Shown: piece by piece, positions 42,737-53,229 of the stretch
Layout: each line of letters starts with the position of its first letter
Position numbering within the stretch: the stretch's first letter is position 1
NCBI RefSeq assembly: GCF_001586215.1
Contig: NZ_CP014634.1
Span: forward strand, 248,001-312,000
Source of the DNA: Corynebacterium simulans
GTDB lineage: Bacteria; Actinomycetota; Actinomycetes; Mycobacteriales; Mycobacteriaceae
DNA length: 64,000 nt
Direction: 5' to 3'
Position numbers and translations under genes: made by a program
Notes under the pieces: model-generated
Databases searched by the model: none
The model's input: only the letters and a program-made list of their open reading frames with translations
Told to the model about the DNA's origin: nothing

Positions 42737-43405
42737 TTAGGCAATGGGGCGAGTGCGCAGCGACTCGGCGCTCACGCCAATGACCTCAGCGATTTCTTCG
42801 GCAGAAAGCGCGCCCTCACGCAGCAGGTATGGGTGCTCACCGGACAAATCGATGATGGTGGAAGGCTTGCCAACGGCAGTCTCGCCACCGTCCAAGTAAA
42901 CGGTAACGGCTTTACCAAGCTGCTGCTTTGCAGCCAGCGCGGTGGTCGGTGGCTGGTGGCCGGAAATATTCGCGGAGGACACAGCCATTGGGCCAACCTC
43001 GCGCAGAAGCTCGATGGCAATAGGATGCAGCGGCATGCGCAACATCACCGTGCCGCGGGTATCTCCTAAGTTCCACGGCAAGGAAGGCGCCTGCGGGACC
43101 ACGATGGAAAGTCCACCGGGCCAAAAAGCCTCGACGAGTGCTCGCGCAGTATCGGTGTACTCCGCGACGAGACCGCGGATGGTGTCCCAGGACCCCACGA
43201 GGACCGGAACGGGCATATCGGGGCCACGCTGCTTGGTTGCAAGGAGGCTGGCCACAGCGTCGTTGTCGAAGGCGTCACAGCCGAGGCCGTACAACGTGTC
43301 AGTAGGCATCACGACGAGGCGGCCAGACTTTGCTGCTTTGACCGCGATGGCTAGGCCTTCTTCACGCTCTGCCTTATCGGCACAGTTATAAATCTTTCCC
43401 TGCAT
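42737..43405 (-). CDS. L-threonylcarbamoyladenylate synthase (TsaC/Sua5)
   Basis: The 222-residue protein makes threonylcarbamoyl-AMP, the precursor of the t6A base next to tRNA anticodons. The family motifs are visible: KSGRLVVMPTDTLYGLGCDAF and KQRGPDMPVPVLV near the N-terminus and VSSANISGHQPPT later. Length fits the TsaC type with a short C-terminal Sua5-like tail. It lies 30 bases after prmC and 15 bases before wecA, as is common in Actinobacteria. Confidence 0.93.
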   Translation of the reverse strand: MQGKIYNCADKAEREEGLAIAVKAAKSGRLVVMPTDTLYGLGCDAFDNDAVASLLATKQRGPDMPVPVLVGSWDTIRGLVAEYTDTARALVEAFWPGGLSIVVPQAPSLPWNLGDTRGTVMLRMPLHPIAIELLREVGPMAVSSANISGHQPPTTALAAKQQLGKAVTVYLDGGETAVGKPSTIIDLSGEHPYLLREGALSAEEIAEVIGVSAESLRTRPIA

Positions 43406-43435
43406 TCTTTCCTCACTTCGTGTGTTCAGACCAAC

Positions 43436-44296
43436 CTACTGTACTCCCGCCGGGGTGGCGGTCGCACTTTTAATAGCAGTTACAAAACGCGCGGTACCTG
43501 TTAGGTCTCGCAGCACTGCGACTTCGTGGAATCGCCCAGAATTCAGCAATGCAACTTGCACGGCCTCGCTCGTGGCATCGTCGTGCTCGATGCCCACTTT
43601 CCCGCCGGGACGCAGTAACTTCGCAATGCGAGGTACGAGGCGGTCGATGACCTCCATGCCATCGGCGCCGCCGAAGACCGCCATGTGGGGGTCGCGGTAG
43701 ACTTCGGGCTCTAGGTCTGGCGTCTCCGGAACATAAGGCGGATTCGTGAGCACGAGATCCACGGTGCCGTCGAGTTCGGCCAGAAGCGAGAAGTCTGTTG
43801 CATCGCCGTGGACCAGATGCACGCCTTGGGCAAGATTGCTGCGGGCAAAAGGCAGCGCATCTTCAGAAAGCTCGACCGCAAATACATCCGCGTCCGGCCG
43901 CTCGTGGTTTACATAGGCGGCCAGTGCCCCGCTGCCGGTACACAAGTCGACAACGCGGGGCTTGGCGACGTCGCGAAGCACCCGCACTCCCCAATCCGCC
44001 AGGACTTCCGTTTCTGGGCGTGGAATAAACACGCCCGGACCTACCTTGAGCTCGAGCGGACCAAACCACGCCGTGCCCAGAATATGCTGCAGCGGCTCGC
44101 GAGCCTCACGGCGTTCGACCCAGCCCTCATAGGCGATGGCAAAGCCGGGAATCGGTTGGGCATCCAGCGGGATGTCCATATGCCCACAACCAATGAGCTC
44201 GGCGGCAAGCACTCGTGCGTCCCACTCCGGGCTAGGTACTCCAGATGCGCGAAAGCGCTCCGCGGCATCGCGAAGCGCCATTGCGTAGGTATCCAC
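43436..44296 (-). CDS. prmC: Peptide chain release factor N5-glutamine methyltransferase
   Basis: The 286-residue enzyme methylates the Gln of the GGQ loop in release factors. It has [14 protein letters not shown] (SAM motif I) and the catalytic [12 protein letters not shown]. The target, RF1, is encoded two bases upstream, so the pair is one operon. The motifs and length are normal. Confidence 0.95.
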   Translation of the reverse strand: MDTYAMALRDAAERFRASGVPSPEWDARVLAAELIGCGHMDIPLDAQPIPGFAIAYEGWVERREAREPLQHILGTAWFGPLELKVGPGVFIPRPETEVLADWGVRVLRDVAKPRVVDLCTGSGALAAYVNHERPDADVFAVELSEDALPFARSNLAQGVHLVHGDATDFSLLAELDGTVDLVLTNPPYVPETPDLEPEVYRDPHMAVFGGADGMEVIDRLVPRIAKLLRPGGKVGIEHDDATSEAVQVALLNSGRFHEVAVLRDLTGTARFVTAIKSATATPAGVQ

Positions 44297-44298
44297 CT

Positions 44299-45375
44299 CT
44301 AGTCTTCCGCCTCCAAGCGCTCGGCGCGCTCTTGAGCCTGCAAAGCGGTGATCAGATCCTGCATATCGCCGTTGAGAACGGAATCCAGGTTATTCGCCTT
44401 GTAGCCGATGCGGTGATCAGTGATGCGGTTTTCCGGCCAGTTATAGGTGCGGATACGCTCGGAGCGGTCCAAGGTGCGCACCTGGGATGCACGTTGCTCC
44501 CCTGCCTCAGCCTCACGGGCTTCGCGCTCGATCTGATCCAGGCGTGCCTGCAGCACCTGCAGTGCGCGGGCCTTGTTCTGAATCTGGGAACGTTCCTTCT
44601 GGCAGGTGACCACCAGGCCAGTCGGCAGGTGGGTAATGCGTACTGCGGAGTCAGTGGTGTTAACGCCCTGGCCGCCCTTACCGGACGAGCGGTAGACGTC
44701 GATGCGCAGGTCCTTTTCGTCGATGTTGACGGATTCGACCTCATCCGGCTCCGGGTAAACCAACACGCCGGCTGCTGAGGTCTGGATGCGGCCCTGAGAC
44801 TCGGTCACCGGAACGCGCTGGACGCGGTGGACGCCGCCCTCGAACTTGAATACGGACCAAGCGCCGTCGCGAGACGGGGTCTTGGACTTAAACGAGATGG
44901 ACATGTCCTTCACGCCGCCCAAGTCAGACTCGTTGAGGCCCAAGACCTCCCACTGGAAACCAGCTTTGTCGGCATAACGCTCGTACATTCGCGCGAGATC
45001 GCCTGCGAACAATGCGGCCTCCTCGCCGCCGGCGCCAGCCTTGATCTCCATAATGATGTCTTCGGAGTCGTGCTCGTCACGTGGAGCGAGTAGGTCTGCT
45101 AGCTTTTCCTCCAGTTCAACGACGAGCGGCTCGAGGCGGTCGACTTCGTCCTGAAAGTCATGGTCCTCGTAGGCCATTTCCTTGGCATCTTCGAGGTCCT
45201 GACGAGCCTGCTCTAGCTCGTTGTTGACCGCGACGATTGGACGCAGTTCGGCATAGCGCTTAGACAGCTTACGGAACATCGTCTGATCGCCAGCGACCTC
45301 GGGATCGCCCATCTGCATCTCGATGCCCTGGTACTCGGAGACAATGTCGTCTACGAGGGAAACTTGATTAGCCAT
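44299..45375 (-). CDS. prfA: Peptide chain release factor 1
   Basis: The 358-residue RF1 reads UAA and UAG. The peptidyl-hydrolysis motif GGQ lies at 234-236 ([15 protein letters not shown]), the site that PrmC methylates on Gln236. The C-terminal end has the RF1-type region [18 protein letters not shown]. The start overlaps the rho stop (TAATG). All parts look intact. Confidence 0.96.
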   Translation of the reverse strand: MANQVSLVDDIVSEYQGIEMQMGDPEVAGDQTMFRKLSKRYAELRPIVAVNNELEQARQDLEDAKEMAYEDHDFQDEVDRLEPLVVELEEKLADLLAPRDEHDSEDIIMEIKAGAGGEEAALFAGDLARMYERYADKAGFQWEVLGLNESDLGGVKDMSISFKSKTPSRDGAWSVFKFEGGVHRVQRVPVTESQGRIQTSAAGVLVYPEPDEVESVNIDEKDLRIDVYRSSGKGGQGVNTTDSAVRITHLPTGLVVTCQKERSQIQNKARALQVLQARLDQIEREAREAEAGEQRASQVRTLDRSERIRTYNWPENRITDHRIGYKANNLDSVLNGDMQDLITALQAQERAERLEAED

Positions 45376-47165
45376 TAGATGTAATCCTCAGCTTCCTTGT
45401 CAGCGACCATCGGCGCCGAGCTTGCCACCTGCATCAAGAACTCGCCGTTGGAGCGGGTCTTCTTCAGCTGCTTGATGAGCAAGTCGATAGCGGCGAAGGA
45501 ATCCAAACCAGAAAGGATGCGACGCAGCTTGGTCATGATGCGCGCTTCCTCCGGAACGAGCAGCAGCTCGTCCTTGCGGGTGCCGGATGGGTTAACGTCC
45601 ACGGCCGGGAAGATGCGACGCTCGGAAATGGCGCGGTCGAGCTTGAGCTCGGCGTTGCCGGTGCCCTTGAACTCCTCGAAAATGACCGTGTCACCGGTGG
45701 AGCCGGTCTCCACCATCGCGGTGGCGATGATGGTAAGGGAACCGCCGTTTTCGATATTGCGGGCAGCACCCAGGAAGCGCTTCGGTGGGTAGAGCGCATT
45801 GGAGTCCACACCACCGGAGAGGATGCGGCCGGATGCTGGGGAGGAGTTGTTGTAAGCACGGCCCAGGCGGGTAATCGAGTCCAGGAGAACCACGACGTCC
45901 TTGCCCTGCTCCACCAAGCGCTTCGCGCGCTCGATGGCCAGCTCGGCAACGGAGGTGTGCTCTGATGGCGGGCGGTCGAAGGTAGAGGCAATGACCTCAC
46001 CCTTGACGCTGCGCTGCATGTCGGTGACCTCTTCTGGGCGCTCGTCTACTAGGACGACCATGAGGTAGCACTCTGGGTTATTTGCGGAAATCGCGTTGGC
46101 GATGTTCTGCAAAATGGTGGTCTTACCGGCCTTCGGCGGGGAAACAATCAGCGCACGCTGGCCCTTGCCGATAGGCATGATGAGGTCGATAACGCGGGTG
46201 GTCAGGATCTTCGGATCCGTTTCCAGGCGCAGACGCTGGTTCGGGTACAGCGGGGTCAGCTTGGAGAAGTGAGGACGGTCCTGTGCCGCTGCTGGCTCCA
46301 TGCCGTTTACCGTGTCAACCTGCACCAACTGGTTGTACTTGCGGCGATTACGGCCATTGCCGTGGGTATGAGTTGGGCCAGAGACCTTGACCTGGCCGGT
46401 CACGGCGTCGCCAGAGCGCAGGCCCAAGCGCCGGACCAAGTTGTTGTTGACAAAGACGTCAGAGCTTGCCGCGCGGTAACCGGTGGTGCGCAGGAAAGCC
46501 ACGTTGTTGTCGACGACCTCGAGGATGCCGCCTACTGCCTGGACTTCATCGCCCTCGCGGATCTGGAGATCGTTGCCGCCGTTGTTGTCATTACCACCGC
46601 GGTTGCGGCGGTTGCGACGGTTGCGGCGGTTGCGGCGGCCGCCACCGTTGTTGTCATCGTCATCATGGCGGCGGTTGCGGTTGCCGCGGTTGCGCTCGCC
46701 GTTATCACGGTTGTCACGGTTATTGTTATCGCGATTGTCGTTAGAGTTCTCGGAATCCTTGTTCGGCTCCTTGGCCTCTTCCTTAGCGCCCTCCTGCTTT
46801 GCCTCGGCGTTCTCGCGCTCCTGGCGGCGGGCGCGGTTGCGGCGGGCACGGCGAGCCTGGGAGCGTGACTCGTAGCGCTGCTCCTCGTTCTTCTCACCCT
46901 TTTCTTGGGTCTTGTCTTCGCCACTATCCTTGGCGTTATCCTCAGCCTTTGCCGACTTCTCTTCAGCGGGCTTACGTGTGCGGCGCTGTGGCTTTTCCGC
47001 CTTTTCTGCCTTCGCAGGGACCTGGCCAGTGCTCAGGGCGGTGATCAGATCGCCCTTGCGCAGACCCGAGATGCCGCGCAGGCCGCGCTCGGCAGCCAGC
47101 TTGCGCAGTTCCGGCAGCTTCATGGATGCGTAATCCTGTGCTGCGGCTTTGTCCGTATTGCTCAC
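45375..47165 (-). CDS. rho: Transcription termination factor Rho with Arg/Asn-rich insertion
   Basis: The 596-residue Rho helicase ends transcription by moving along RNA. The N-terminus ([25 protein letters not shown]) is the Rho N domain, then a long low-complexity region (about 50-200) rich in Arg, Asn, Asp and Glu ([15 protein letters not shown]) follows; it is typical of actinobacterial Rho and adds RNA contacts. The RNA-binding cold-shock-like domain and the P-loop SPPKAGKTT (at about 342) follow. Long 5' region: see the upstream gap. It is coupled to prfA. Confidence 0.95.
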   Translation of the reverse strand: MSNTDKAAAQDYASMKLPELRKLAAERGLRGISGLRKGDLITALSTGQVPAKAEKAEKPQRRTRKPAEEKSAKAEDNAKDSGEDKTQEKGEKNEEQRYESRSQARRARRNRARRQERENAEAKQEGAKEEAKEPNKDSENSNDNRDNNNRDNRDNGERNRGNRNRRHDDDDNNGGGRRNRRNRRNRRNRGGNDNNGGNDLQIREGDEVQAVGGILEVVDNNVAFLRTTGYRAASSDVFVNNNLVRRLGLRSGDAVTGQVKVSGPTHTHGNGRNRRKYNQLVQVDTVNGMEPAAAQDRPHFSKLTPLYPNQRLRLETDPKILTTRVIDLIMPIGKGQRALIVSPPKAGKTTILQNIANAISANNPECYLMVVLVDERPEEVTDMQRSVKGEVIASTFDRPPSEHTSVAELAIERAKRLVEQGKDVVVLLDSITRLGRAYNNSSPASGRILSGGVDSNALYPPKRFLGAARNIENGGSLTIIATAMVETGSTGDTVIFEEFKGTGNAELKLDRAISERRIFPAVDVNPSGTRKDELLLVPEEARIMTKLRRILSGLDSFAAIDLLIKQLKKTRSNGEFLMQVASSAPMVADKEAEDYI

Positions 47166-47502
47166 GGATATCCTTTCGTCGCTTCACCAGCGTCTAAATG
47201 CTTTTCGCCTGCAGTCCGGCTTAAGCGCTGGAAGCCAATCTGTATTTTTATGGTGCATGCCGCCACAAGCGGGAAGCCGCGGGCGGTGAAATATCTAGGC
47301 CTCTCCTCTGGGAAAAGGAATGCCACGGAGGAGAATTGATAGAAGGCGACTGCGAGCGAGAAAAAAGAAACGCTCTGCGGCGGTTCTGCAATACTCGGTT
47401 ACGCGGGAGCTTTCCTAAAATTCGGGCTAGTCCGCGTCAGTCACGAGCCACTATACCGTATTAGCATCCCGCGCCGGAAGTGACACCGCTAAAGTAGAAC
47501 TC
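47166..47502. other. 337-base divergent gap between rho and the acyl-CoA ligase gene
   Basis: I see no gene. On the minus strand a -10-like TATAGT (47450-47455) would give rho a leader of about 280 bases. On the + strand TAAAGT (47490-47495) ends seven bases before the ligase ATG, so that message may be leaderless. No clear hairpin or riboswitch was seen. Confidence 0.45.
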
Positions 47503-49263
47503 ATGCTTTCTACCATGCAGGATATCCCCCTGTCCCTGACCCGCATCCTGGAATACGGATCGACGGTGCATGGGCAGACGCAGGTGACCACGTGGCGCAA
47601 CCATAGCGAGCCGGAAACCACCGACTTCGCCGCCATCGGCGCACGCACGGCCGCATTCGCGCACGCATTGCACGATGAGTTGGGCATTACTGGGGACCAG
47701 CGCGTGGCATCTTTCATGTGGAACTGTGCTGAACACCTAGAGGTCATGTTCGCCACTGCCTGCAAGGGTGCTATTTTCACCCCGCTAAACAAGCAGTTAA
47801 TGAATGATCAGATTCGCCACATCATTAACCACTCCGAAGCGGAAATTGTAGTTGCCGATCCGCGCTTAAAGGATCAGCTGGCTAAGGTCTTAAACGGCGT
47901 AAAAACCGTGCGTGCGGTGGTTCTCATTGGTCTAACCGATCCCGCCGACTACCTGGGCAAGTTTGGCGCTGGCATCGAGGTCTATTCCTATGAGGCGCTA
48001 CTCGACGGCCGCCCTACCGAGTACAACTGGCCTGAGCTAGACGAGCGGACGTCGGCCGCCTTGTGCTATTCCACCGGCACCACTGGCGCGCCCAAAGGCG
48101 TGGTCTATTCCCACCGCGCGCTCTACCTGGAGAGCATGCAGTTGCGCGCCTCCGATTCGCTGTGCGTTACCCACGGCGAGACCTTCCTGTGCTGCATCCC
48201 GATTTATCACGTGCTCAGCTGGGGCGTTCCCTTTGCCGCCTTTATGACGGGCACGCCACTAGTGCTTCCCGACGCCGACGTATCCGCACCGACGCTTGCT
48301 AGCATCATCGCTGCCACCTCGCCCCGCGTGGCGCATGGCGTGCCCACCATTTGGATTCAGCTTTTCGCGCACTATCTCAAGAATCCCCCAAGCCGCATGA
48401 CGCTGACCGAGATCTTCGCCGGCGGCTCTCCCGTCCCGCCGCAGCTGATCAAAATGTGGGAGGAACGCTACGGCGTCGACGTCGTGCACGTGTGGGGCAT
48501 GGTGGAAACCACAACGGTGGGCACGGTGGCCCGCCCTCCCCAGGGTGCCGATGGCGATACCCGCTGGGCATACCGCATATCCCAAGGACGTTTCCCGGCC
48601 TCCTTGCAATACCGTGTGGTCAATGACGGCGTCGTCGTGCCCAAGTCCGACCGCAATGCCGGCGAGATCCAGGTCCGCGGCAACCTCGTTACCGGCTCCT
48701 ACTACCACTCGCCCACTTCTGAACCGGGCGGTAGTGCCGACGAGTTCCGCGGCAAGCAAGTCGAGGATGCCGAATCCAAATTCACCGCGGATGGCTGGCT
48801 GCGCACTGGCGACGTCGGCTCGGTAACGGAAGACGGCTTCTTGACCGTCGAAGACCGCGCCCGCGACGTCATCCGCTCTGGCGGCGAGTGGATCTATTCG
48901 GTCCAGCTCGAAAACCTCATCATGGCTAACCCGGTCGTCGTGGAAGCCGCCGTCATCGGTTATCCGGATAAACAGTGGGTGGAACGCCCTCTGGCGGTAA
49001 CGGTGTTGGCACCAGGGTTTTCTCCGACAATCGAAACCGCCGAGCGCATCCGCGAGGGTATGCGCAAGGAGCTGCCTTCGTGGATGCTGCCGGAGTACTG
49101 GACCTTCGTAAAGCACATCGACAAAACCTCGGTGGGCAAGTTCGATAAGAAGGACCTGCGTTCACACTTGGCTGAAGGCGAATACAACATCATTCGATTG
49201 AAAGGCCCTGGCGAGTCACAGCGTCTGGATGACTTGCCACAGCATTTCCCGCCCCGTGATTAG
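47503..49263 (+). CDS. Long-chain fatty-acid-CoA ligase (FadD-like)
   Basis: The 586-residue ANL-superfamily enzyme activates fatty acids as acyl-AMP and then acyl-CoA. Motifs are the P-loop YSTGTTGAPKGVVYSH, WGMVETTTVG, the RTGDVGSV-type hinge and the C-terminal Lys in SVGKFDKK. Similar proteins in Corynebacterium are called long-chain-fatty-acid-CoA synthetase; the chain length is not clear. It starts MLSTMQDIPL; M5 (47515) is possible. It is followed after 71 bases by moaA. Confidence 0.88.
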   Translation: MLSTMQDIPLSLTRILEYGSTVHGQTQVTTWRNHSEPETTDFAAIGARTAAFAHALHDELGITGDQRVASFMWNCAEHLEVMFATACKGAIFTPLNKQLMNDQIRHIINHSEAEIVVADPRLKDQLAKVLNGVKTVRAVVLIGLTDPADYLGKFGAGIEVYSYEALLDGRPTEYNWPELDERTSAALCYSTGTTGAPKGVVYSHRALYLESMQLRASDSLCVTHGETFLCCIPIYHVLSWGVPFAAFMTGTPLVLPDADVSAPTLASIIAATSPRVAHGVPTIWIQLFAHYLKNPPSRMTLTEIFAGGSPVPPQLIKMWEERYGVDVVHVWGMVETTTVGTVARPPQGADGDTRWAYRISQGRFPASLQYRVVNDGVVVPKSDRNAGEIQVRGNLVTGSYYHSPTSEPGGSADEFRGKQVEDAESKFTADGWLRTGDVGSVTEDGFLTVEDRARDVIRSGGEWIYSVQLENLIMANPVVVEAAVIGYPDKQWVERPLAVTVLAPGFSPTIETAERIREGMRKELPSWMLPEYWTFVKHIDKTSVGKFDKKDLRSHLAEGEYNIIRLKGPGESQRLDDLPQHFPPRD

Positions 49264-49334
49264 ACCCCGGATTAAACGCGAATATTTCCGGGTTAATATG
49301 GATAAGACCACTCTCCTTATAGACTAGGACGACA

Positions 49335-50351
49335 ATGACTTATCCGCTTCTAGACAAATACGGCCGCAGGGCCCGCGACCTGCGCGTTTCGCTTACTGAT
49401 CGCTGCAATCTCCGCTGCACGTATTGCATGCCAGCCGAAGGTCTCGAGTGGTTTCCCACCGCAGAAACCTTGAGCGATGAGGAAACGATCCGCCTTATCC
49501 GCATCGGCGTCGAAAAGCTAGGCATCCGCCAGGTACGTTTCACCGGCGGCGAACCGCTCCTGCGCAAGTCTTTGGAGAAGATTGTCGCTGCTACTAAGCA
49601 ATTGCGCACCGACGAAGGTAAATCACCGTCTACCGCACTGACCACGAACGGCTTGGGCCTCGACCGGCGTATCGATGGATTGGTGGAAGCAGGCCTCGAC
49701 CGCGTGAACATCTCGCTCGATACCACCGACCGCGAGCTTTATGCCCGGCTAACCCGGCGCGACCGCATCCAGGATGTCTTCACAGCCATCGAAGCCGCGA
49801 CCCGCGCCGGGCTGCACCCAGTCAAGGTCAATGCGGTAGTGATGCCGGGCATTAATGAGGATTCTATTATCCCGCTGACGGAATACTGCATTGAGGCAGG
49901 CGCACAGCTGCGTTTTATCGAGCAGATGCCGCTGGGCCCGCGCGATAAGTGGCGGCGCGAGGATATGGTGACCGCGGACGATATCTTGGCCCGCCTCGGC
50001 GAGTCCTTCGAGCTCTCCCCCGCTGATGAGCCGCGCGGCTCTGCCCCGGCATCACTGTGGAATGTCTATCGCGGAGGCCACGAGATAGGACAAATCGGCG
50101 TCATCGCCTCAGTCACCCGCTCCTTTTGTGGTTCCTGCGATCGCACGCGCCTGACAACTGACGGTGCGGTGCGCAATTGCCTATTCGGTAATTCGGAGAC
50201 CTCTCTTCGCGACCTCATGCGCGCGGGCGCCAGCGATGAAGAGCTCATGGAGGCCTGGGCCGCAGAAATGTGGGCGAAGCTGCCCGGCCACGGCGTGAAT
50301 GACGAGGGTTTCTTGCAGCCGGATCGTTTGATGGCAGCAATCGGTGGCTAA
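49335..50351 (+). CDS. moaA: GTP 3',8-cyclase MoaA
   Basis: The 338-residue radical-SAM enzyme does the first step of molybdenum cofactor synthesis. Cluster 1 is Cys24, Cys28, Cys31 (RCNLRCTYCMP); the second cluster is CGSCDRTRLTTDGAVRNC in the C-terminal part. The C-terminus ends in the conserved double glycine (AAIGG), needed for activity. moeA follows after 16 bases. A -10-like TATAGA lies at 49318-49323. Confidence 0.96.
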   Translation: MTYPLLDKYGRRARDLRVSLTDRCNLRCTYCMPAEGLEWFPTAETLSDEETIRLIRIGVEKLGIRQVRFTGGEPLLRKSLEKIVAATKQLRTDEGKSPSTALTTNGLGLDRRIDGLVEAGLDRVNISLDTTDRELYARLTRRDRIQDVFTAIEAATRAGLHPVKVNAVVMPGINEDSIIPLTEYCIEAGAQLRFIEQMPLGPRDKWRREDMVTADDILARLGESFELSPADEPRGSAPASLWNVYRGGHEIGQIGVIASVTRSFCGSCDRTRLTTDGAVRNCLFGNSETSLRDLMRAGASDEELMEAWAAEMWAKLPGHGVNDEGFLQPDRLMAAIGG

Positions 50352-50367
50352 AGGCTAAGGATCTAGT

Positions 50368-51612
50368 TTGAAAAGCATGCGCACCCCACAAGAACATTTT
50401 GAGGCGATAATGTCTCACGCCCGGCCGGTGCCGGTAGAGGTATTTCCGGAAGCCCAGCCAGTCAACGAGAAACTTCTAGGCCGCGTTATTGCAGAAGGCG
50501 TTACTGCGTGCCTAGCAGTGCCGCCTTTTAGCAACTCTGCGATGGATGGCTTCTTGGTACACCTAAAGGATCTGGTTGAGCTGCCTGCGCGTTTGCCCGT
50601 CGCAGGCGACGTTCCGGCGGGCCAGGCACCCATGGAGGTGCCAGCGGGCAAGGCGGTGCGCATCATGACCGGCGCGCCGGTTCCGGAGGACAACGATGGC
50701 CTAGTTGTAGTCCCAGTGGAGTTGACCGATATTCCAGCCGGCCCACACGAGCTGCCGAGTGAGGTCACCATCAACGAGACGCCAAGGCGCACGCACATCC
50801 GCCCGAAGGGAGAAAACGTTCGGGAGGGCGCGAACATCGCCAAGCCGGGCACCGTGGTTGATGCCGGCCTTATTGCCGCGCTGATTTCGGCTGGCATCAC
50901 GCATGTTCGCGTCTACCGCCCCGTTCTCGTAGGCGTGGTCTCCTCCGGCGACGAACTGGTCGAGGGCTCGAGCCTCGAGCCGGGCCAGCTACCCGATTCG
51001 AATGGGCCGATGATCGAATCGCTGATTCGCTCCACCATCCCGCACGCAGTGGTAACGCACATGCGCTCTTCCGACTCCTCGGAGCAGCTGCGCGAGACGA
51101 TTGAGCAGCTGTTTCATTCCCACGAGGTAGTAATCACGACGGGCGGTGTTTCCGCCGGTGCCTTCGACGTCACGCAGACCGCGCTTCAGACCGCAGAGGA
51201 CTGTGAAGCTTGGTTCGGCGGGGTCAAGCAAAAGCCCGGCACGCCGCAAGGTTTTTCCCTCTATGGAGGTTTGCCGGTTATCTCCCTGCCGGGCAATCCC
51301 GTAGCGGCGTTTGTTTCCTACCACCTTTATGTTTCGCCTTTCCTCGAGGCCTTGAGCGGGCGCCCTGCCCGCACGAAGGTCTGCAGCGGGCGCACAATCG
51401 TCGCGCGCGCCGGGGAGGAGTTCCCCATGGCGCACAAGCACGGCACGGCATTTGTGCCCACGCGTTTGGAGTTCGGCGAGGCCGTCGTGGCGTACCCCTT
51501 TGCCAGCGGGTTGAGCAGCCACTTCGTAGCCTCGCTCCACGGCACGTGCGGTCTGGTTGAGGTGACCTCCGAAATTCAGGCTGGCGATGAAGTCCGCGTG
51601 GTTGTCTATTAA
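50368..51612 (+). CDS. moeA: Molybdopterin molybdenumtransferase MoeA
   Basis: The 414-residue protein inserts molybdate into adenylated molybdopterin. The family motifs are PPFSNSAMDGF, MTGAPVPEDNDG, SSGDELVEGS, PDSNGPMI, TTGGVSAGAFDV and SLPGNPVAAFVSYHLYV. TTG 50368 is used because an AAGGA site lies six bases before it; ATG 50377 is the alternative. Several MoeA copies are usual in Actinobacteria and this copy belongs to the nitrate-reductase cluster. Confidence 0.94.
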   Translation: MKSMRTPQEHFEAIMSHARPVPVEVFPEAQPVNEKLLGRVIAEGVTACLAVPPFSNSAMDGFLVHLKDLVELPARLPVAGDVPAGQAPMEVPAGKAVRIMTGAPVPEDNDGLVVVPVELTDIPAGPHELPSEVTINETPRRTHIRPKGENVREGANIAKPGTVVDAGLIAALISAGITHVRVYRPVLVGVVSSGDELVEGSSLEPGQLPDSNGPMIESLIRSTIPHAVVTHMRSSDSSEQLRETIEQLFHSHEVVITTGGVSAGAFDVTQTALQTAEDCEAWFGGVKQKPGTPQGFSLYGGLPVISLPGNPVAAFVSYHLYVSPFLEALSGRPARTKVCSGRTIVARAGEEFPMAHKHGTAFVPTRLEFGEAVVAYPFASGLSSHFVASLHGTCGLVEVTSEIQAGDEVRVVVY

Positions 51613-51644
51613 TTCTCGATTAGGACTTAATTAGACTAGACCCC

Positions 51645-52124
51645 ATGAAATTTACCCATCTCAATTCCTCCGGCTCCGCCTACATGGTGGATGTGACAGA
51701 AAAGCAGCCCACCGTCCGCTCCGCTACCGCGCAAGGCGAGGTTGCATGTTCTCCTGAGGTTCTTTCTGCGCTTCGCGACGGCACGGTTCCCAAGGGCGAC
51801 GTGCTAGCGGTCGCGCGCATCGCCGGCATCTCGGCGGCCAAGAAGGTCCCGGAACTGCTTCCCCTCGCCCACACCATCGGCGTGCATGGTTGCTCGGTCG
51901 ATCTGGAAATCCGAGACGACCATGTCTTCATCGAGGCAACGGTGCGAACCGCCGATCGCACCGGTGTGGAGATGGAGGCGCTTACCGCGGTCAACGTTGC
52001 GGCGCTGTCCATCATCGATATGGTCAAAGGCGTCGACCGCTCCGCATTTATCCGCCGCTGTGGGATCACCGCAAAGTCCGGTGGCCGTTCCGGCGACTGG
52101 AGCCGCGAGCTTCCTAAAACCTAG
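51645..52124 (+). CDS. moaC: Cyclic pyranopterin monophosphate synthase MoaC
   Basis: The 159-residue protein converts the MoaA product to cyclic pyranopterin monophosphate. It has the MoaC signatures VDVTEKQPTVRSA, LPLAHTIGVHG and ALTAVNVAALSIIDMVKGVD, with the catalytic Lys in the last. It lies 32 bases after moeA and three bases before the mobA-like gene. Confidence 0.96.
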   Translation: MKFTHLNSSGSAYMVDVTEKQPTVRSATAQGEVACSPEVLSALRDGTVPKGDVLAVARIAGISAAKKVPELLPLAHTIGVHGCSVDLEIRDDHVFIEATVRTADRTGVEMEALTAVNVAALSIIDMVKGVDRSAFIRRCGITAKSGGRSGDWSRELPKT

Positions 52125-52127
52125 GCA

Positions 52128-52730
52128 ATGCTGAACTACAAACCGCATGAGCTAGGAATCATCATCCTGGCAGGCGGCCACGGCACCAGGATGGGCGGGC
52201 GCGATAAGGGCTCGGTGCGTGTACGGGGCGAAAGGCTTGTCGACGTCGTGCGCAGGCAGCTTCCTTATGGCGCGCCGGTCTGCGTGGTTTCCCCGTTTCC
52301 GCTGGGCCTGCCGCAGGTATGCGAAAATCCGCTTTTTGGTGGGCCTGCAGCTGGCATCGTGGCAGGCCTGAAGAACCTAGAAGCACGTAGTTTAGCGCCA
52401 CTTCGCTATATCGCAGTGTTATCTGTGGATGCGCCGGATTCGCCCCAAATGCTGCCAAAGTTGTTGGAAAAACTCGCCGCTTGCGAAGCGCAAAGCTCGA
52501 TTCCCTCGGTAGCGGCGGCTTTAAGCGGCGATTTTATCCAGCCGCTGTGCGCGCTGTGGCACTACGACGGCCTGCGCCAAGCGGTAGATTCCTTCGACTG
52601 CCTGCACAACAAGTCAGCCCGCAGGCTGTTGCACGCAGTCCCCCGCCTCATCGCGGTGCCGGGTACAGGCGCGGAAGAGGACTACGATACCTTGGCTGAA
52701 CTCGCCGAATGGGAGCGCCGCCGAGCGTAG
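52128..52730 (+). CDS. Molybdenum cofactor guanylyltransferase-like protein (MobA family)
   Basis: The 200-residue protein has the nucleotidyltransferase start IIILAGGHGTRMGGRDKG and VLSVDAPDSPQMLP, which fits MobA. MobA would make the MGD form of the cofactor that NarG uses. It is short but complete. Other NTP transferases of the MobA-like group (MocA, CofC) are possible; the gene's place in the moa-nar cluster favours MobA. Confidence 0.84.
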   Translation: MLNYKPHELGIIILAGGHGTRMGGRDKGSVRVRGERLVDVVRRQLPYGAPVCVVSPFPLGLPQVCENPLFGGPAAGIVAGLKNLEARSLAPLRYIAVLSVDAPDSPQMLPKLLEKLAACEAQSSIPSVAAALSGDFIQPLCALWHYDGLRQAVDSFDCLHNKSARRLLHAVPRLIAVPGTGAEEDYDTLAELAEWERRRA

Positions 52731-52746
52731 TAAGTAACCGCGCTTA

Positions 52747-53229
52747 TCAGTTACTCTTCGCATCCCGGAAGATATCCCCGAGCAAAGGGAGAACGACACC
52801 CAAGGTGTCAGCAACTGCGCCGCGGGAGGACGCGGAATTGATAATCAGCGAGCCACAGCCGCGGTCAGTCATGCCAATGACCCCGCGGGAAAGGCCAGTC
52901 TTGTGCGAACTCTCCAGACCTTTGAGCAGCACCTGGGTTTCCAGCCCGTGAAGGCGGGCAGCGATGAACTCTTCGGTTACTTCAGGTGTGTAGTTGGTGG
53001 GACCGACGCCAGTACCTCCAATGACCACAATGACGTCGACGCCAGCCCGTACTTGCTCGCGCAGCGCTTCGGCCACGCGGGCGTAGCCTTCCGCAACGAC
53101 ATCGTGGCTCGTCACTTCGAGCCCCTGAGCCAACAAAAGCTCCTTGGCCAAGGTTCCTGCAGAATCAGGCTTTGCGCCGCTCAAAACGCGGTCAGCGGTG
53201 ACGATTATGGCAGCGGTGGCAGGTTTCAT
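52747..53229 (-). CDS. MogA/MoaB-family molybdopterin adenylyltransferase
   Basis: The 160-residue protein has the MPT-binding motif VVIGGTGVGPTNYTPE and MTDRGCGSLIINS. MogA adenylates molybdopterin before MoeA adds Mo. It is on the minus strand, converging with the mobA-like gene and divergent from narK. This set leaves only MoaD, MoaE and a molybdate importer outside the window. Confidence 0.92.
   Translation of the reverse strand: MKPATAAIIVTADRVLSGAKPDSAGTLAKELLLAQGLEVTSHDVVAEGYARVAEALREQVRAGVDVIVVIGGTGVGPTNYTPEVTEEFIAARLHGLETQVLLKGLESSHKTGLSRGVIGMTDRGCGSLIINSASSRGAVADTLGVVLPLLGDIFRDAKSN

Noticed and set aside
46532..46924. Ala/Thr-rich frame over the rho low-complexity region
   Set aside because: It only reflects the repetitive Arg/Asn codons of rho read in another phase.
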